From the NCBI RefSeq assembly GCF_002355475.1, contig NZ_AP014862.1, positions 4,464,001-4,528,000 on the forward strand: DNA of 64,000 nucleotides, read 5' to 3'. How positions within the stretch are numbered: position 1 is the first letter of the stretch; each line of letters starts with the position of its first letter. Below the pieces are notes generated by a model. It had not been told where the DNA came from. It did not search any database and was given only the letters and a program-made list of their open reading frames with translations. The DNA comes from Pseudomonas furukawaii (lineage in GTDB: Bacteria > Pseudomonadota > Gammaproteobacteria > Pseudomonadales > Pseudomonadaceae). This document shows positions 8,795-17,331 of the stretch, one piece after another. The position numbers and the translations under genes are program-made.

Positions 8795-9892
8795 TCAGGT
8801 GCCGTTCTTGATCCTGCTCCAGGTGCGCGTGCGTACACGTTCCAGCTTCAGCGGCAGGGTCTTCAGGGGGAACAGGTTGTCCATGACGGACTTGGGCGGA
8901 TAAAGCATGGGGTCATTGCGCAGTCGTTCGTCGACCAACGCAGTGGCGTCGCGGTTGCCATTGGGGTAGCCAAGATAGTTGGAGTTCTTGGCAATGGTTT
9001 CCGGGCGCAGCATGTAGTCAAGGAAGGCATAGGCCGGCTGGGGATTGGGCGCACTCTTGAGCGCTACCAGGGTGTTGATCCACATGGGAGCCCCCTCTCG
9101 CGGAATGCTGTAGGCCAGCTTGACGCCATTGTTCGCGTTCTCGGCGTTGAGCTTCGCGCTGTAGACCGATCCGCCCCAGCCCACCACGGCACAAATGTCG
9201 CCATTGGCGATTTCGGTGGTGAACTTCGCGGAATTGAAGTAGCGGATGTAGGGGCGGATCTCCTTCATCAAGGCCTCGGCCTGCTTGTAGTCGTCCGGGT
9301 TCTGGCTGTTCGCGGGCAGGCCCAGGTAGTGCAGGGCGATGGGGAGGATCTCAACCGGCGCATCGAGCATGGCCACGCCGCATTGGCTGAGCTTGGCGAT
9401 GTTCTCCTGCTTGAAGATCAGATCCCAGGAATCGACCGGGGCGTTCTCGCCAAGCAGTTCGCGCACCTTGTCGACGTTATAGCCAATCCCGGTGGTGCCC
9501 CACATGTAAGGAATGGCGTAGCGATTTCCCGGATCGTTCGCCTCCAGCTTGGCCATGACTTCCGGAGCCAGGTGAGACCAGTTGGGGAGTTTCGAGCGAT
9601 CCAGCTCTTGCAGCAAGCCGGCTCGGGCGAAGTTCGGCAGCAGGTCATCCGGCACCACAACCACGTCATAGCCGCTGCGCCCGGCCATGAGTTTGCTTTC
9701 CATCACCTCGGCGTCATCGAACACGTCGAGCACCGGGAGGATGGCGTTTTCCTGCTGAAACTCCTTGAGTGTTTCCGGGGCGATAAAGTCGGACCAGTTG
9801 TACAGGTGCACGCTGGGCATATCCGCTTGCGCGCTGCCCGCAATGGCGAGCAGGCCGACCAGACCGAGGTTGAGCAAAGGCTTGCACTGCAT
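8795..9892 (-). CDS. PotF-like polyamine/amine-binding periplasmic protein
   Basis: A 365-aa SBP_bac_8 family protein with a signal peptide (residues 1-24, cleavage near SAQA-D) and the PotD/PotF-type start of the mature part, 'VHLYNWSDFIAPETL'. 'YDVVVVPDDLLPNFARAGLL' and 'YAIPYMWGTTGIGYNVDKV' are typical of putrescine/spermidine binders. The ATG at 9892 was chosen over one 18 bases upstream because AAGGAG sits 6 bases before it. No permease or ATPase genes are adjacent; it lies 36 bases after a nitrilase-family amidase on the same strand, so the pair probably serves uptake and hydrolysis of an amine or carbamoyl compound. Confidence 0.85.
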   Translation of the reverse strand: MQCKPLLNLGLVGLLAIAGSAQADMPSVHLYNWSDFIAPETLKEFQQENAILPVLDVFDDAEVMESKLMAGRSGYDVVVVPDDLLPNFARAGLLQELDRSKLPNWSHLAPEVMAKLEANDPGNRYAIPYMWGTTGIGYNVDKVRELLGENAPVDSWDLIFKQENIAKLSQCGVAMLDAPVEILPIALHYLGLPANSQNPDDYKQAEALMKEIRPYIRYFNSAKFTTEIANGDICAVVGWGGSVYSAKLNAENANNGVKLAYSIPREGAPMWINTLVALKSAPNPQPAYAFLDYMLRPETIAKNSNYLGYPNGNRDATALVDERLRNDPMLYPPKSVMDNLFPLKTLPLKLERVRTRTWSRIKNGT

Positions 9893-9928
9893 GGTGGCTC
9901 CTTGAGTCATTGTTATTCGGAGGCGGGA

Positions 9929-10753
9929 TCAGCGGCCTTCGGGTACCAGCAGTTCGCGGCGACCATCGGCATGGTTGATGCGTTCGCCGGGCAGGTTGAG
10001 GCGGCGATCGGTGTGGTAGTCGTACAGCGCGCGGGCGGCGGCAATGCCGGTCATATCCAGGCATAGGCCATGGCGGCACTCTTCAGTACCGGCTTCGAAC
10101 AGCACGCGGCCGAAGGGGTTGGCCACCATACTGCCCCCCGCGAAGGTCAGGCCGTGGTCGCCCTGTCCGACACGGTTCACCATCACGGCGAACACCTGGT
10201 TCTCCTGGGCACGGGCAGCCACCGCCGTGCGGTGAACATGGCCGTAGGGCTCCATGTTGCCATCGGTGATCAGCAGCAGTTCGGCACCCAGTTCCGCCAG
10301 GGCGCGCGCGGTCTCGGGGAACTCGCAGTCGTAGCAGATCAACAGACCTATGCGCACACCCCGCCACTCCACCGTGGAGAAACGATCCCCCGGCAGCACC
10401 GCCTCGCCCTCCCCTACCCACAGGTGCGTCTTGCGGTAGCTCAACGCGATACCGTCCGGCGTCACCAATACGCTGGTGTTGTAGTAGCGGCCTTGATCGT
10501 TCTCGGTCAGCCCGCACACCACCGCCAGATCGTGCTCGCGTGCCGCTTGCTGGATGGCGTCCAGGCTAGGGCCGGCCAGCGGCTCTGCCAGGCGGGCAAT
10601 GTTCTGCGGGTTGGGAAAACCGGTGATCAACGATTCGGGGAACACCACGATGTCGGTATCGGACGAGCAGGCGGCGATGGCGTCCAGCGTGCGTTGCAGG
10701 TTGTAGGCGGTATCGCCGTCGCGTCCGGCCATCTGTACGAGTTCGAGCTTCAT
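9929..10753 (-). CDS. Nitrilase-superfamily carbon-nitrogen hydrolase
   Basis: A 274-aa cytosolic amidase. The Glu-Lys-Cys catalytic triad is visible: E40 in 'VVFPESLITGF', K108 in 'YRKTHLW', and C140 in 'LICYDCEFPE'. Length fits the family. It hydrolyses non-peptide C-N bonds; the gene next to a PotF-like binding protein suggests an amine-derived amide, for example an N-carbamoyl or gamma-glutamyl polyamine derivative, but the substrate is inference. The start at 10753 has AAGGT 8 bases upstream; a longer opening upstream runs into the divergent regulator and was rejected. Confidence 0.86.
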   Translation of the reverse strand: MKLELVQMAGRDGDTAYNLQRTLDAIAACSSDTDIVVFPESLITGFPNPQNIARLAEPLAGPSLDAIQQAAREHDLAVVCGLTENDQGRYYNTSVLVTPDGIALSYRKTHLWVGEGEAVLPGDRFSTVEWRGVRIGLLICYDCEFPETARALAELGAELLLITDGNMEPYGHVHRTAVAARAQENQVFAVMVNRVGQGDHGLTFAGGSMVANPFGRVLFEAGTEECRHGLCLDMTGIAAARALYDYHTDRRLNLPGERINHADGRRELLVPEGR

Positions 10754-10878
10754 GGGCAAACCTTGTTGTTGTACGTGGGCTCCGGAAACTTCATGATTTT
10801 CCGGAGGGGCGATGTAAGTATGTGTTTTAACGCCGAATTTCATATCACCCCGATTAGCTAACCCCGGGAGTAATCGAG
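10754..10878. promoter_or_regulatory. Divergent promoter region, amidase operon / LuxR regulator
   Basis: This 125-base AT-richer spacer separates the minus-strand amidase/binding-protein pair from the plus-strand LuxR-type regulator, so both promoters must lie here. No clear palindromic operator was seen. Confidence 0.4.
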
Positions 10879-11670
10879 ATGGGGCTGACACTGCAGGACC
10901 TGGCCTGGCATCGAGCCGTCGGCCACCTGATCGAGCGCCTCGACCAGCCAGACTTCTGGCTGGCCTTGAGCCGGCTGCTGCATGACTACGTACCCGCCGA
11001 TAGCTGGGTCGCCCTGCTGTTCGGCAACGGGCGCCCACGAGTCTTTGCCGAGAGCCCATTCGAGGGTGGAGGCAGCGACCCGTTGCATCACGATTACCTC
11101 AGGGGTCTGTACTTGCTCGACCCCTTCTACATCGCCAGTCGCGAGCACCAGGGCAGCGGCCTGGTGCGTCTGGCGGATGTAGCCCCCGAATGCTTCGAGC
11201 AAACCGATTACTACCGGCTGTACTTCACCCACAACGTGGTTGCTGACGAGGTGCAGTTCAACGTCCAGCTGGATGCGGAAAGCACCCTTTGCCTGTCGTT
11301 GGGCAGCGAGCGCCGCTTTACCCCTGAACAGATCACCCTGCTGGAGCTGATCCGTCCCTGGGTAACCGCGCTGATGCGCAAGCGCATGTCCTTCGAGCCA
11401 GAGCCCGATGAGCAGACGTCGACTGGAAGCCCCCCTGAGGACGGCGGGGTGGACAGGGTGATGCAGCGTTTGGGCACAGCCCTGACCCTGCGAGAAGTGG
11501 ACGTCGTCCGCCTGATGCTGGCCGGCTGCTCCAACAAGGAAGTCGCGCGCAAGCTGGACATCTCCGCCGAAACGGTGAAAGTCCACCGCAGGCACCTCTA
11601 CGGCAAGCTCAATATCAAGTCTCAGTCGGAGTTGTTCGCCCTGTTCATGAAGGCTCAGAGCACGCCCTGA
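10879..11670 (+). CDS. LuxR-type (GerE) transcriptional regulator
   Basis: A 263-aa DNA-binding protein. The C-terminal 65 residues are a LuxR/GerE helix-turn-helix ('LTLREVDVVRLMLAGCSNKEVA' shortened; 'ISAETVKVHRRHLYGKLNI' is the recognition region). The N-terminal 180 residues look like a GAF/autoinducer-like sensor domain without an obvious response-regulator Asp. Divergent orientation next to the PotF-like/amidase pair suggests that it controls that pair. The ATG at 10879 has GGGAG 9 bases upstream. Confidence 0.82.
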   Translation: MGLTLQDLAWHRAVGHLIERLDQPDFWLALSRLLHDYVPADSWVALLFGNGRPRVFAESPFEGGGSDPLHHDYLRGLYLLDPFYIASREHQGSGLVRLADVAPECFEQTDYYRLYFTHNVVADEVQFNVQLDAESTLCLSLGSERRFTPEQITLLELIRPWVTALMRKRMSFEPEPDEQTSTGSPPEDGGVDRVMQRLGTALTLREVDVVRLMLAGCSNKEVARKLDISAETVKVHRRHLYGKLNIKSQSELFALFMKAQSTP

Positions 11671-11694
11671 AAGCACGCGCACTCCCCGTTTACC

Positions 11695-11985
11695 TGCGCT
11701 GCGGCCCGTCACGGTCAATCCCCTGGCCGGGTGTAGCGACCCGAAAGACCTCGACGCCCATGCAGTTCTTACTGCAATGCTCCATGGCAGATCGCGTGGG
11801 GAGGCCCCCGGGCCTGCCGGAGTCCAATGTCTCCTGTTCGCTGACCCCAGGTGATCCGCCCTCTTTCGTTCAGCGACGCAGACAGCCAGCCCTGGTTCGT
11901 CGCCTTCGACTTCGCCCCGATGATCGCCGCCGCCCGGCCCTGCCGCGCTTCATGGCGGCGAATGACGACCGCAGGCGGTAGGAGC
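11695..11985 (+). pseudogene. Bro-N cassette remnant with internal deletion
   Basis: From about 11697 to 11760 it matches the leader at 18010-18064, and 11758-11820 matches 18132-18192. A segment of about 70 bases present in the 18-kb copy is missing here. At 11880-11930 the sequence matches the Bro-N N-terminus ('QPWFVAFDFA'), then jumps directly to the C-terminal 'LPRFMA' coding region near 11940. Most of the gene is therefore deleted. Downstream REP and terminator are preserved. Confidence 0.7.
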
Positions 11986-12035
11986 CGGCTTGCCGGCGAA
12001 CGCGGCGGGGGCTTTCGCGAGCGACCAGGGCCGGC
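11980..12035. repeat. REP pair in the Bro-N cassette tail
   Basis: GTAGGAGCCGGCTTGCCGG followed by TTCGCGAGCGACCAGG; the same pair and spacing occur at 15588-15640, and a related pair at 18788-18842, always directly after the Bro-N 3' end. Confidence 0.7.
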
Positions 12036-12067
12036 TTGTCGTTGCCCTGAAGCGCTGGAGGAAGAGA

Positions 12068-12094
12068 AACGCCGCAGGGCGCTGCGGCGTTTTT
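12068..12094. terminator. Rho-independent terminator of the Bro-N cassette tail
   Basis: Stem AACGCCGCAG / CTGCGGCGTT with a 4-base loop followed by T residues. Near-identical terminators are at 15679 and 20143. It faces the end of the minus-strand oxidoreductase. Confidence 0.8.
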
Positions 12095-12171
12095 GGGGGT
12101 ATGGAATGGCCGGGATCGATCAGGAGCGGCCGCTTCTGGCCATCTGCGCCGACTGAAAGAAGTACCGGGGA

Positions 12172-13173
12172 CTATTCACCCACCAACTGGATCACCGTCT
12201 TGCCCTTGCCGCGACCTTCCGCGACCTGGCGAAATGCCTCGTTGACCTCATCCAGTTCAAAGGGCCGCTCATCTACGCGGATCGTCAGTTGCCCGGCATT
12301 TGCCAGTGCAGCCGCCTCGCGCAGGATAGCCCCGTGATGCTCACGCCCCTTGCCGGTGAGCAACGGCGTCAGGGTGAAGACGCCCGAGTAGGTGGCGCTT
12401 CTGAAGGATAGCGGCGCGAGGCTGTGCTGACCCCAGCCCAGGCAGCTCAGAACGTGCCCGGTATAAGGCTTCACGGCCTGAAACGACGCATCCAGCGTGC
12501 TGCCTCCGACCGTGTCGTAGACGATGTCGAAACCTTCCCCAGCCGTGTGCTGTTCGACATAGGCCTCCACGCTCTGCGCCTGGTAGTCGATCGCCGTCGC
12601 CCCCAGCGAGCGAATGAAGTCGAGACTCGCCGCCGAACCGGTGGCGTAAACCTCGGCACCGCGCGCCTTGGCCAACTGCACCGCTACCTGGCCGACACCG
12701 CCCGCGCCGCCGTGAATCAGCACACGCTGCCCCGGGCGGACATTGGCGCGGTCCACCAAGCCTTCCCAGGCGGTGATGAATACCAGAGGCAGGGCGGCGG
12801 CCTCGCGCATGCCGAGGGTGTGCGGCTTGGACGCGATCAGCCGGGCGTCCACGGCGATGTATTCGGCCATGGTGCCCTGAGCGCCGCCGATACCGCCGGC
12901 CATGCCGAAGACCTCCTGACCAGGCGCGAACCCTTCAACCGCCTCGCCCAGCTCGATGACAGTGCCGGCGAGGTCCAGGCCGAGCACCGCCGGCAGCGGC
13001 TGGCGGGCGTGCGCCCCTGCGCCGGTGGCGATCTTGGTGTCGAGCGGGTTGACCCCTGCGGCATGGACCCGGACCAGGACCTGCCCCTTGCCGGGAACGG
13101 GGCGAGCGATGTGGCGTACGGCCAGCGGGGCCTGGGCGGACTCGGCGATAGCGGCAAGCATCAGGTGTTTCAT
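12172..13173 (-). CDS. Zinc-independent quinone oxidoreductase-like MDR enzyme
   Basis: A 333-aa medium-chain dehydrogenase/reductase. Residues 1-125 are the GroES-like domain ('GKGQVLVRVHAAGVNPLDTKIA'; no Cys ligands for a catalytic or structural zinc are evident). The cofactor domain follows, with 'VLIHGGAGGVGQVAVQLAKARGAEVYATG' (quoted over about residues 147-175), the NADPH-binding motif. Such enzymes reduce quinones or enones. It is divergent from the adjacent LysR regulator, which probably controls it. The start at 13173 was chosen for a conventional N-terminus with GAGG 9 bases upstream. Confidence 0.87.
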   Translation of the reverse strand: MKHLMLAAIAESAQAPLAVRHIARPVPGKGQVLVRVHAAGVNPLDTKIATGAGAHARQPLPAVLGLDLAGTVIELGEAVEGFAPGQEVFGMAGGIGGAQGTMAEYIAVDARLIASKPHTLGMREAAALPLVFITAWEGLVDRANVRPGQRVLIHGGAGGVGQVAVQLAKARGAEVYATGSAASLDFIRSLGATAIDYQAQSVEAYVEQHTAGEGFDIVYDTVGGSTLDASFQAVKPYTGHVLSCLGWGQHSLAPLSFRSATYSGVFTLTPLLTGKGREHHGAILREAAALANAGQLTIRVDERPFELDEVNEAFRQVAEGRGKGKTVIQLVGE

Positions 13174-13280
13174 GGTCTGGAACCTCGATGAAGTGGACAC
13201 CTGCAGATTGCGCCCACTTCACCATTCCGATAAGAAACTAAATTTGCATATTACTTATTCCCCAAAGAGGCCTAATCGCG

Positions 13281-14159
13281 ATGGATCTGTTCGACAGCAT
13301 GCGCATCTTCGTGCGCGTCGTGGAGCGAGGGTCGTTCTCTGCGGTCGCGCGCGAACTGAACGTCGGGCAGCCCGCGGTGAGCAAGCAGGTCCGTGCCCTG
13401 GAGCAGTATCTGGGCGGGCCGGTGTTCGCCCGCAGCACCCGGCACCTGGCGCTGACCGACCAGGGTCAAGGCTTCTACAACCACTGCCAGGAGATCCTCG
13501 GCCAACTCGAAACCGCCACGCGCAGCTTCGCCAGCGGCCAGGAGCAGATCGCAGGGCCGCTGCGAGTCGCCGCCCCGGTCAGTTACGGCAGGCTGTGCAT
13601 TGCGCCCCTCATCGGAACCTTTCTGCAGCGCCATCCCGACATCCGGATCGACCTGCGCCTGAGCGATCACAACGAAGACCTGCTCAAGGAGAACATTGAC
13701 CTGGCCATCCGGATCGGCGTGGTGAAGAGCGAAGGCCTGGTGGCCGCGTCTCTGGGCAACAGCACGCGGCGGCTGTATGCCTCACCCGCCTATCTGGAGC
13801 GGCACGGCCTGCCGCGCGCGCCCGCTGAACTGGCAGACCACAACTGCATCGCGTTCACCTTGCTGGAGCACTACGACAGCTGGCACTTCACCCGCGAGGC
13901 AGAAGCGCTCGATGTGACCATCAAGGGAAACGTCACCAGCAACAGCAGCGAGGCCATCCGCGAAATGGTCCTGCACGGCCTGGGCATCTCCCTTTCGCCA
14001 GAATGGCTGTTCGCCGCGGATGTCGAACAGGGCCGCGTGCGTACCCTGCTCGACGACTATCAGGCCACGGCGCTGCCTGTCAGCGCCGTATTCAGTCGTG
14101 AGCGACGACGTTCAGCCCGGACGATGGCATTCATCGATTTTCTGCGGGAGCACCTGTAA
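13281..14159 (+). CDS. LysR-family transcriptional regulator
   Basis: A 292-aa LTTR. The N-terminal winged helix is 'MDLFDSMRIFVRVVERGSF', with 'NVGQPAVSKQVRALEQYLG' as recognition helix; residues about 90-290 are the periplasmic-binding-like effector domain. It resembles the DsdC/YafC-like LTTR subgroup that regulates divergent oxidoreductase genes. The shared 107-base spacer with the MDR oxidoreductase, and the downstream AhpD/glutaredoxin pair, make both plausible targets. Confidence 0.9.
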   Translation: MDLFDSMRIFVRVVERGSFSAVARELNVGQPAVSKQVRALEQYLGGPVFARSTRHLALTDQGQGFYNHCQEILGQLETATRSFASGQEQIAGPLRVAAPVSYGRLCIAPLIGTFLQRHPDIRIDLRLSDHNEDLLKENIDLAIRIGVVKSEGLVAASLGNSTRRLYASPAYLERHGLPRAPAELADHNCIAFTLLEHYDSWHFTREAEALDVTIKGNVTSNSSEAIREMVLHGLGISLSPEWLFAADVEQGRVRTLLDDYQATALPVSAVFSRERRRSARTMAFIDFLREHL

Positions 14160-14468
14160 GTCTCCCCAGACGAAGCGCAGGCCCGCGCTCATTGCCATAA
14201 CGGATACGCCTGTCGGCTCGCGATGATGAAGTCCGGCAAGTCCAGTTGCACACACCAACTCGGCTTCATCCGCTTCCGTCGCCGGTAACTGAGGTTCCTG
14301 CGGGCGCGCTGCCAGTGCGCTGTGTCGATAACCGGCCCAGAGCGCGCTCAGATTTAGACGATCTGTTGCATAAGTTCGACGATCTGAATCCGAAAGCAAA
14401 GCCTGCCTCCCTAGTATTGATTCCAAGCTTGTTCAACAAGTGGTCAATCAACCTACTGGAGAATCACC
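14160..14468. other. 309-base spacer holding the AhpD-grx promoter
   Basis: No gene seen. The 3' half becomes AT-richer and contains a 13-base perfect palindrome (reported separately) about 30 bases upstream of the AhpD-like start. Confidence 0.5.
14428..14440. promoter_or_regulatory. Palindrome, possible operator of the AhpD-grx operon
   Basis: CTTGTTCAACAAG is a perfect 13-base inverted repeat lying 28 bases before the AhpD-like ATG, in the position expected for a repressor or redox-regulator site. Protein identity unknown. Confidence 0.35.
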
Positions 14469-14987
14469 ATGACCCGTATCGCTGCTCTCTCCCTGGACCA
14501 AGCCCCTGCTGGCTCGCGTGCTGCTCTTGAAGGCGTGCAAAAAGGTCTCGGGTTCATTCCCAATGCATTCAAGACCCTGGCTCACTCCCCGGCTGCATTG
14601 AATGGTTACCTGGGCCTCTCCCAGACGCTGGGTAAGGGCTCGCTGAGCGCCGCAGAGCGTGAGGTCGTTGCCCTCGCGACCTCGGAAATCAACGGTTGCG
14701 ACTACTGCCTGGCCGCGCACAGCTTCTTTGGCGCCAAGGCGGGATTGAACGATGAGGCCATTCACAAGGCCCGTACCGGCACGCTCAGCGCGGTCGCGGC
14801 GCTGGCGCATCAGATCACCGAAAGCCGCGGCCGATTGAGTGATGCACAGATCGCTGCGGCGCGCGAGGCAGGTCTTGCCTACAGCAAGATCGTGGAGGTG
14901 GTGGCACAGGTCACGCTGTTAACCCTGACCAACTACCTGAACAACATCGCCGCTACCGATATCGACTTCCCGCCATCGTCACATTGA
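14469..14987 (+). CDS. AhpD/carboxymuconolactone decarboxylase-like peroxidase
   Basis: A 172-aa alpha-helical protein of the AhpD/CMD family. The redox motif C77-D-Y-C80 with H84 ('NGCDYCLAAHSFFG') and the upstream Glu in 'LSAAEREVVALA' match the alkylhydroperoxidase active site, so it most likely reduces peroxides using a dithiol cofactor. A good TGGAG lies upstream of the ATG. The glutaredoxin gene starts 13 bases after its stop, suggesting that Grx is its reductant or that they share a stress response. Confidence 0.86.
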   Translation: MTRIAALSLDQAPAGSRAALEGVQKGLGFIPNAFKTLAHSPAALNGYLGLSQTLGKGSLSAAEREVVALATSEINGCDYCLAAHSFFGAKAGLNDEAIHKARTGTLSAVAALAHQITESRGRLSDAQIAAAREAGLAYSKIVEVVAQVTLLTLTNYLNNIAATDIDFPPSSH

Positions 14988-15000
14988 GAGGGTAACCGCC

Positions 15001-15255
15001 ATGAGCCAAGTGACTATCTACACCACCCAGCGCTGCCCTTACTGCGTGAGCGCCAAGCGACTGCTATCGAGCAAGGGCGTCACCCCATACGAGATAAACG
15101 TTGAAGAATCGCCCCAGCACCTGGCGGAAATGATGCAGCGATCCCAGCGCAGAACCGTCCCGCAGATATTCATTGGCGAGGTGCATGTCGGCGGTTTTGA
15201 TGATCTGGCGAGTCTCGATCACAAGGGCGGGCTCGATGCGTTGCTTCACTCCTGA
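15001..15255 (+). CDS. grxC: Glutaredoxin 3 (dithiol)
   Basis: An 84-aa thioredoxin-fold protein with the dithiol active site C12-P-Y-C15, 'TVPQIFIGEVHVGGFDDL' carrying the cis-Pro and GG motif that binds glutathione. Length equals E. coli Grx3. Second gene of a likely two-gene operon with the AhpD-like protein, terminated by the hairpin at 15264. A second grxC elsewhere in the genome would be usual for Pseudomonas, so this may be a paralogue. Confidence 0.9.
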   Translation: MSQVTIYTTQRCPYCVSAKRLLSSKGVTPYEINVEESPQHLAEMMQRSQRRTVPQIFIGEVHVGGFDDLASLDHKGGLDALLHS

Positions 15256-15263
15256 TGCGAAAC

Positions 15264-15304
15264 GGTGCTTCGGAATGTGACCCCATCCGAAGCACCCTTT
15301 TTTC
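15264..15304 (+). terminator. Rho-independent terminator after glutaredoxin
   Basis: Perfect 11-bp stem GGTGCTTCGGA / TCCGAAGCACC with an 11-base loop, followed by six T residues. Confidence 0.92.
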
Positions 15305-15372
15305 GAATCGATTCCTGGCCACGCCTGTCCTTTGGGTCTTGACGCTAGACCGGCTGATGGTTGCGTCCCCTT

Positions 15373-15591
15373 TTTCGCCAATGGATCAGCGACGAAGTCG
15401 TCCCCACCCTCCACGACCACTACCGCTCCCCAACCGCCAGCCCGCGCCGCGTGCTGATGACCTGGGCCGACCAGCGCATCGCCGCCCTGAAGTGGCAAGG
15501 CGAAATCTGGATCGCCCGCCCCGACCTGCCGCGCCTCATGGCGACGAACGACGATCGGGCACTGGGGCACGGACCGAGCTGGAGGCGGTAG
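15373..15591 (+). pseudogene. 5'-truncated Bro-N gene fragment
   Basis: The sequence from 15376 to 15591 is nearly identical to the last ~70 codons of the intact Bro-N gene at 18288-18785 ('QWISDEVVPTLHD', 'LMTWADQRIAALKWQGEI', stop TAG). The 5' two thirds and the leader are absent; the in-frame opening to 15361 is unrelated sequence. Near identity means the copy is recent or was kept similar by recombination. Confidence 0.82.
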
Positions 15592-15645
15592 GAGCCGGCT
15601 TGCCGGCGAACGCGGCGAGGGCTTTCGCGAGCGAGCAGGCGTCGG
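15588..15645. repeat. REP pair in the Bro-N cassette tail
   Basis: Same GTAGGAGCCGGCTTGCCGG plus TTCGCGAGCGAGCAGG arrangement as after the copy near 11980. Confidence 0.75.
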
Positions 15646-15678
15646 GTTGTCGTCGCCTTAAAGCTGTAGAGGAAGAGA

Positions 15679-15707
15679 AACGCCGTAGGGAGCTGCGGCG
15701 TTTTTTT
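15679..15707. terminator. Rho-independent terminator of the Bro-N cassette tail
   Basis: Stem AACGCCGTAG / CTGCGGCGTT (one G-U pair), loop GGAG, then a run of T. Conserved with the terminators at 12068 and 20143. Confidence 0.85.
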
Positions 15708-15783
15708 GGTGGTAGACGTTTGGAGTGCGGATATCAGCCAGGAACGACCATGAAAGATGAAGAGTCAATCGGTCACGCTCTGC

Positions 15784-16701
15784 TTATGCCTGTCTTTTTA
15801 CTGCCAGATCCGTCTTCGCTTTAGCGCCGAAGACGATTGAGGCAATGACCAGGAGCATGCCGATCAAATGCCCTGCGGACAGTAACTCACCCAGTACAAA
15901 GAAACCGATCAAGGCTGCACTAACCGGCATTACACCAGTGAACAGCCCCGCCACATTGGCAGGAACCTCAGAGATTCCTCTGTACCACAGCAGGAAGGAC
16001 AGTACGCTCGCGGTGATGGAGTAAAGCAGCACCCAATACCAAATCTCAGCGTCGGCAGCGTTCCAGTCAAAAGCAATCGCCTGGGGTATGGCCAGGGGAA
16101 GGAATAGAAGTGCACCTACAAGATTGACACCAAATGCCATGCTCCAAGGGTGTACGGTCAATGACAGACGGCGAGAGAAAACAGCAAAGATTGCTTCAGC
16201 AAGAACGGCGCCCAGTACCAATGCGTTGCCCAGCATGCTGCTCTTTCCGGAAGCGCTTGCGTCCTGCAGGTTCAGTAAAGCGATCCCCAGTACTGCAAAC
16301 ACAATAGCTATTGCTCCTCTGCTGTCGACCCGCTCACGAATCCATATCCATGCCAGCAGCGCGATTATTGAAGGAAGTGCACTGGTGATTACCCCCGCAC
16401 TGGTCGCCGACGTATAAATGACGCCGTAGAGCATAAAAACACTAAACAAGAAGCAACCGAAAAAGGATTGCATGAACAGCCCACCCCAACTGGCCTTATT
16501 GAGACCTTGGCGGAATGACGTCTTGAGCATTCCCGGGGAAAGAATGATCGTCGCAATCGCGAAACGCAGTGCCGCGAAAAGAAATACAGGGAGATCTGCC
16601 ACTACTATCTTTCCGATACCAATATTACTACCCACCATACACATTGACAGAGCAAGGCAGAGATAAGCAATTATTGGTGCCCTTGAAGTTTTATGCCGCA
16701 T
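15784..16701 (-). CDS. EamA (DMT) family transporter
   Basis: A 305-aa inner-membrane protein with ten hydrophobic helices arranged as two EamA repeats ('IAYLCLALSMCMVGSNIGIGK' at the first helix; second repeat starts near residue 160 'NALVLGAVLAEAIFAVFSRR'). Family members export metabolites or amino acids; substrate unknown. ATG 16701 chosen because it starts just before the first helix; longer in-frame openings upstream add a non-hydrophobic, unlikely extension. Base composition is lower in GC than the flanks, which may reflect transfer. Confidence 0.85.
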   Translation of the reverse strand: MRHKTSRAPIIAYLCLALSMCMVGSNIGIGKIVVADLPVFLFAALRFAIATIILSPGMLKTSFRQGLNKASWGGLFMQSFFGCFLFSVFMLYGVIYTSATSAGVITSALPSIIALLAWIWIRERVDSRGAIAIVFAVLGIALLNLQDASASGKSSMLGNALVLGAVLAEAIFAVFSRRLSLTVHPWSMAFGVNLVGALLFLPLAIPQAIAFDWNAADAEIWYWVLLYSITASVLSFLLWYRGISEVPANVAGLFTGVMPVSAALIGFFVLGELLSAGHLIGMLLVIASIVFGAKAKTDLAVKRQA

Positions 16702-17261
16702 GATTATTTCCGTATTCCTTAAGACCTTCCGATATACAGGCACTCGTTTCTTGAGCCGAGAACCCTTCTCCAACTCGAACCATGGTTGCCCCATGGGAAA
16801 TCGCAAATAAACAATCGCTGCTGACGCCAATGCCTTGAGTGGAGTACTGATATCCAATAGATTCACCCCTGTTCTGCGGCAACCCCATAGATCATGGTGA
16901 TCGCTGGAAGCTCAACTCCTACAAAGCTCAACTTCGTACCGACTCCTGACTCAACGGTGACGCAAGGCTTGAAGCATCACATATCCAGACCACTGCCAGA
17001 TTTAAACCCTCCAAGCAAGGCAATAACTGATAGACATCTTAATAGTTATCACCTCCTTCTATAAACGCAAGACAAGGATGACTCTTTCGCCCCCGGATTA
17101 CACGTCATATGTGTTAGGAAAGCCTCATTCATCCGCACCAGACAATTCATCTAAAAACAGTAATGAAAGTAAAAGTCGACTGCATGTTTTGGCTGACGAC
17201 TTTGGAGTTAAACCCGCCTGAAGTGGATAGCTGCCTCTGGCCGCTGGCATTCCTTGGATAA
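16702..17261. other. 560-base AT-rich region upstream of the EamA gene
   Basis: No conventional gene. GC is well below the window average. On the minus strand AAGGAGGT (17051-17058) precedes an 11-codon ORF (17002-17037), which might be a leader peptide for the EamA gene 300 bases downstream. The rest looks like non-coding or eroded DNA bordering the duplicated gabP fragment. Confidence 0.45.
17002..17037 (-). other. Possible 11-residue leader ORF
   Basis: ATG at 17037, stop TAA at 17002, encoding MSISYCLAWRV. A full-strength Shine-Dalgarno AAGGAGGT lies 13 bases upstream, which is longer than ideal. It points towards the EamA transporter. No attenuator hairpin was identified, so the role is open. 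Confidence 0.25.
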
Positions 17262-17276
17262 CAGCCGCCCCAAAAC

Positions 17277-17306
17277 AAAAAGACACGCCCCAAGGCGTGT
17301 CTTTTT
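17277..17306. terminator. Duplicated gabP terminator
   Basis: AAAAAGACACGCC / GGCGTGTCTTTTT with loop CCAA, identical to the terminator at 27160-27189 after the intact gabP. It came with the gabP fragment. Confidence 0.9.
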
Positions 17307-17331
17307 CATTCGACCGAACGGACTCAGCGAC

